DNA of 7,595 bases from CAZNMF01 sp035547155 (lineage in GTDB: Bacteria > Acidobacteriota > Vicinamibacteria > Vicinamibacterales > SCN-69-37), in the NCBI GenBank assembly GCA_035547155.1, contig DASZVJ010000012.1, positions 1 through 7,595 on the forward strand. The letters are read 5' to 3'. A model generated the notes under the pieces. It searched no databases, was not told where the DNA came from, and was given only the letters and a program-made list of their open reading frames with translations. The position numbers and the translations under genes are program-made. Positions 5,580 through 7,595 of the stretch are shown here, one piece after another (position 1 is the stretch's first letter; every line of letters starts with the position of its first letter).

Positions 5580-7409
5580 CTATGCGGTCGCGCGCGTCGA
5601 CGCGAGCTGCGGCGACTCGGGGGTCGAGTCGCGCGTCGCATCCGCCTGCTGCAGCCGCTGCAGCTCGGCGTAGAGGCCGCCCTTCGCGATGAGCTCGTCG
5701 TGGCTGCCGCGCTCGACGATACGGCCCTGATCCAGGACGAAGATGACGTCGGCGTTCTTGATGGTCGAGAGCCGGTGCGCGATGACGAAGGTCGTCTTGC
5801 CCGCCAGCAGCCGATCGAGCCCCGCGAAGACGAGGCGTTCGGATTCGGCGTCGAGGCCCGAGCTCGGCTCGTCGAGAATGACGATCGACGCTTCGCGCAC
5901 GATCGCGCGCGCGATGCCGAGCCGCTGCTTCTGCCCGCCCGAGAGCGACAGACCGCCGGGTCCGACGATGGTGTCGTAGCCGTCCGGCAGCTGTTCGATG
6001 AACTCGTGCGCCTGCGCGAGCTGCGCGGCATGGATGATCTGATCGCGCGTCGCGTCCGGCTGTCCGTAGGAGATGTTCTGCCAGATCGGCGCGTAGAACA
6101 GCTGCGTCTCCTGCAGCACGAAACCGATTTGCCGGCGCAGCGATCCGACGCGGAGCTCGCGGACGTCGTGGCCGTCGATCAGCACCGTGCCGGCGTTCGG
6201 ATCGTAGAAGCGCGGGATCAGGCTGACGAGCGTCGACTTGCCGCTGCCGCTCGGCCCGACGAGCCCGACGAGCTGCCCGGGCTCGACGACGAACGACAGA
6301 TCGGTGAGGACCGGACGCGCCGGGTCGTAGCCGAACGTCACGCCGCGGAACTCGACGCGGCCGTCGACGTGGTCGAGCGCGATCGGATGCGCCGCGCGCG
6401 GCAGCCGCTCGTCGGCGTCGAGCACCGCCATCACGCGCTCGAGGCCGACCGCGGCCTGCGCGATGTTCGTGCTCGCCTTCGCGAGATCCTGGATCGGCCG
6501 GAACAGCTTGCCGAGGTACGTCATGAACACGACGAGCGCGCCCGCGGTCATCGCGCCCTCGAGCACCTGTCGCGCGCCGAACCACAGCACGGCCGCCGTG
6601 CCGATCGCGACGACGCCGGTCACGACCGGTCCGAGCAGCGATCGCACGCGGCGCGCGTACAGCGCCGCCTCGACGCTCTCGACGCTCTTCGCATCGAGCC
6701 GGGCGCGCTCGAAACGGCCCTGCGCGAACGCCTTGACCACGCGAATGGCGCCGAGCCCTTCCTGGACGATCGTCACGATCTCGCTCTGCTTGACGCGCAG
6801 ATCGCGCGTCGCCTGCTTGACCACGCCGCGCAGGCGGACCGCGAAGAGCACGATCAGCGGCACGACCGCGAGCGCGACGATCGTGAACCGCCAGTTCAGC
6901 GTGAACATCACCGCGAGCATGCCGGCGATCGTCAGGCCGTCGATCACGATGTCGAGCAGGGACGTCGACGCGAAGTCCTGCACCGCGTTGATGTCATCGG
7001 TGATCGTGCTGATGAGCGGCCCGACCTGCTGCTTGTCGTAGTAGGACAACGACAACCGCTGCAGGTGCGCGTAGACGCTGTGCCGCAGGTCGTGCGCGAT
7101 CCATTGGCCGATGCTGACGGTGTAGTACGCGTTCAGGTACGCGCTCGCGGACTGCAACAGCGCGATGACGACCGTCGCGACGACGGCGACGTTCAGCGCC
7201 GCGAGACGATCGAGCTGGCCGCCGACAAGCGCGGTGACGGCCGGCGGCAACGGGTTCTCGTCGAAGACCGAGTCCAGCACGATCTTGAGCGGCCACGGCG
7301 ACGCGAGCCCCATCGCGGTCTCGACGAGCATCGCGGCGACGACGATGGCCAGCCATTTCCAGTAGGGACGGACGAGGCGAAGCGAGAATCGCAGCATCGA
7401 CGAGGTCAT
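5580..7409 (-). CDS. ABC exporter half-transporter (membrane domain fused to ATPase)
   Basis: This 609-residue protein is an MsbA/multidrug-type ABC exporter subunit in the inner membrane that works as a dimer; the substrate is not predictable. Numbering from the ATG at 7407-7409: about six membrane segments lie near 19-37, 72-94, 151-169, 173-192, 259-279 and 286-304. The ATPase follows with the A-loop Y361, Walker A GPSGSGKST (385-393), Q-loop Q433, signature LSGGQ (489-493), Walker B VILDEP with catalytic E514, D-loop SGLD (517-520) and switch H545 in IAHRLS. All ATPase motifs are intact, so a homodimer could be active. No second half-transporter is in the window. The start is uncertain: a TTG at 7440-7442 would add 11 residues and has AGGGG upstream, but the extension lies inside a palindromic repeat. 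The ATG at 7409 lacks a clear ribosome site but begins the conserved region. A third ATG lies four codons further in. The next gene on the strand, the sulfatase, starts 174 bp downstream, so it is probably a separate unit. Confidence 0.95.
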   Translation of the reverse strand: MTSSMLRFSLRLVRPYWKWLAIVVAAMLVETAMGLASPWPLKIVLDSVFDENPLPPAVTALVGGQLDRLAALNVAVVATVVIALLQSASAYLNAYYTVSIGQWIAHDLRHSVYAHLQRLSLSYYDKQQVGPLISTITDDINAVQDFASTSLLDIVIDGLTIAGMLAVMFTLNWRFTIVALAVVPLIVLFAVRLRGVVKQATRDLRVKQSEIVTIVQEGLGAIRVVKAFAQGRFERARLDAKSVESVEAALYARRVRSLLGPVVTGVVAIGTAAVLWFGARQVLEGAMTAGALVVFMTYLGKLFRPIQDLAKASTNIAQAAVGLERVMAVLDADERLPRAAHPIALDHVDGRVEFRGVTFGYDPARPVLTDLSFVVEPGQLVGLVGPSGSGKSTLVSLIPRFYDPNAGTVLIDGHDVRELRVGSLRRQIGFVLQETQLFYAPIWQNISYGQPDATRDQIIHAAQLAQAHEFIEQLPDGYDTIVGPGGLSLSGGQKQRLGIARAIVREASIVILDEPSSGLDAESERLVFAGLDRLLAGKTTFVIAHRLSTIKNADVIFVLDQGRIVERGSHDELIAKGGLYAELQRLQQADATRDSTPESPQLASTRATA

Positions 7410-7422
7410 TTCTAGCACGACG

Positions 7423-7451
7423 GGCCGCACGGGCGGCCACAAGGGCCGCCC
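7423..7451. repeat. GC-rich palindromic (REP-like) element in front of the ABC gene
   Basis: The arms GGGCGGCC (7431-7438) and GGCCGCCC (7444-7451) form a perfect 8-bp stem around a 5-nt loop. The flank reads TAGGGGCGG on the minus strand. A third arm, GGCCGC (7423-7428), is also complementary to 7433-7438 with a 4-nt loop, so two mutually exclusive stems are possible. From memory, intergenic elements of the form TAGGGGCGG-stem-CCGCCC are scattered through many environmental GC-rich genomes; this makes a dispersed repeat the simplest reading. It lies in the 88-bp divergent spacer, in what should be the leader of the ABC message if transcription starts upstream of 7451. There is no T-run, so it is not an obvious intrinsic terminator. 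Confidence 0.6.
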
Positions 7452-7497
7452 CTACGTTCGCCGGATTTGATATCGTCGACGCGTCACCGGGACAAAC

Positions 7498-7595
7498 ATG
7501 ATGAGACCGAACGCGGGCCTGACCGCCGTGCTGGCGATCGCCGGGCTGGCCTCCGCAGCCGCCGCGCCGCAGCAGCCGCTCGTCTTCTCGTCGCG
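7498..7595 (+). CDS. Start of a secreted protein, possibly VWFA-related; truncated by the window edge
   Basis: An open frame starts at the ATG at 7498-7500 (or the adjacent ATG at 7501) and runs without a stop to the right edge, giving 32 codons. It begins MMRPNAGLTAVLAIAGLA and continues SAAAAPQQPLVFSS. Residues 3-23 have the form of a Sec signal peptide: a single basic residue, a hydrophobic core, and small residues with an A-x-A cleavage context near 21-24. A mature start of the form PQQP-LVFSS resembles the leader of the 'VWFA-related Acidobacterial domain' proteins, but the domain itself is outside the window, so that is only a suggestion. The ribosome site is weak (GGGA 6 nt before the ATG). 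It is the only plus-strand gene and is divergent from the ABC exporter across the palindromic element. Confidence 0.6.
   Translation, partial: MMRPNAGLTAVLAIAGLASAAAAPQQPLVFSS

Noticed and set aside
5506..6585. 359-codon minus-strand frame overlapping the exporter ATPase domain
   Set aside because: Almost entirely Arg/Ala, in another frame of the same region as the intact Walker A, signature and Walker B motifs. Not a separate gene and not a frameshifted copy.
5700..7415. 571-codon plus-strand open frame opposite the ABC exporter
   Set aside because: Its composition is low-complexity Arg/Asp/Glu/His-rich and it mirrors the exporter codons; all ABC motifs are on the minus strand. A shadow of GC-rich coding sequence.

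Overview
This is a GC-rich bacterial chromosomal window holding six genes on the minus strand and the start of one gene on the plus strand. The organism is probably an environmental Acidobacteriota-like bacterium. This rests on three soft clues: the strong GC bias, short intergenic repeats of a kind I associate with such genomes, and the N-terminus of the rightmost gene, which resembles secreted 'VWFA-related Acidobacterial domain' proteins. There is no rRNA, tRNA, phage, transposase or CRISPR array, and no marker gene that fixes the taxon.

Layout, following minus-strand transcription from right to left. (1) A half-size ABC exporter (5580-7409) has a GC-rich palindromic element just in front of it. 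Past that element a plus-strand gene for an exported protein begins at 7498 and runs off the edge. (2) After a 174-bp gap with a sigma-54-like site comes a complete type I sulfatase (3846-5405) with an intact formylglycine motif and no signal peptide. (3) A short tandem array of 8-bp units separates it from a conserved lipoprotein of unknown function (2704-3762). (4) After a 122-bp gap comes an alpha/beta hydrolase (1694-2581). (5) Next is a Rieske-type [2Fe-2S]/FAD pyridine-nucleotide oxidoreductase of the AIFM3-like type (115-1620). (6) Last is the first 21 codons of a peroxiredoxin (1-65), which continues beyond the left edge.

Functionally the window falls into three parts. The ABC exporter stands alone. 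The sulfatase and lipoprotein may form a pair. Hydrolase, Rieske/FAD reductase and peroxiredoxin are closely spaced, each with a good Shine-Dalgarno sequence, and look like a small redox or detoxification operon. The families themselves are known. I see no convincing wholly new system; the items most worth a second look are the repeat-derived leader of the ABC gene, the sigma-54-like site, the leaderless sulfatase beside an uncharacterised lipoprotein, and the reductase-peroxiredoxin pairing. The many long Arg-rich reading frames opposite these genes are shadows produced by GC-rich codon use.
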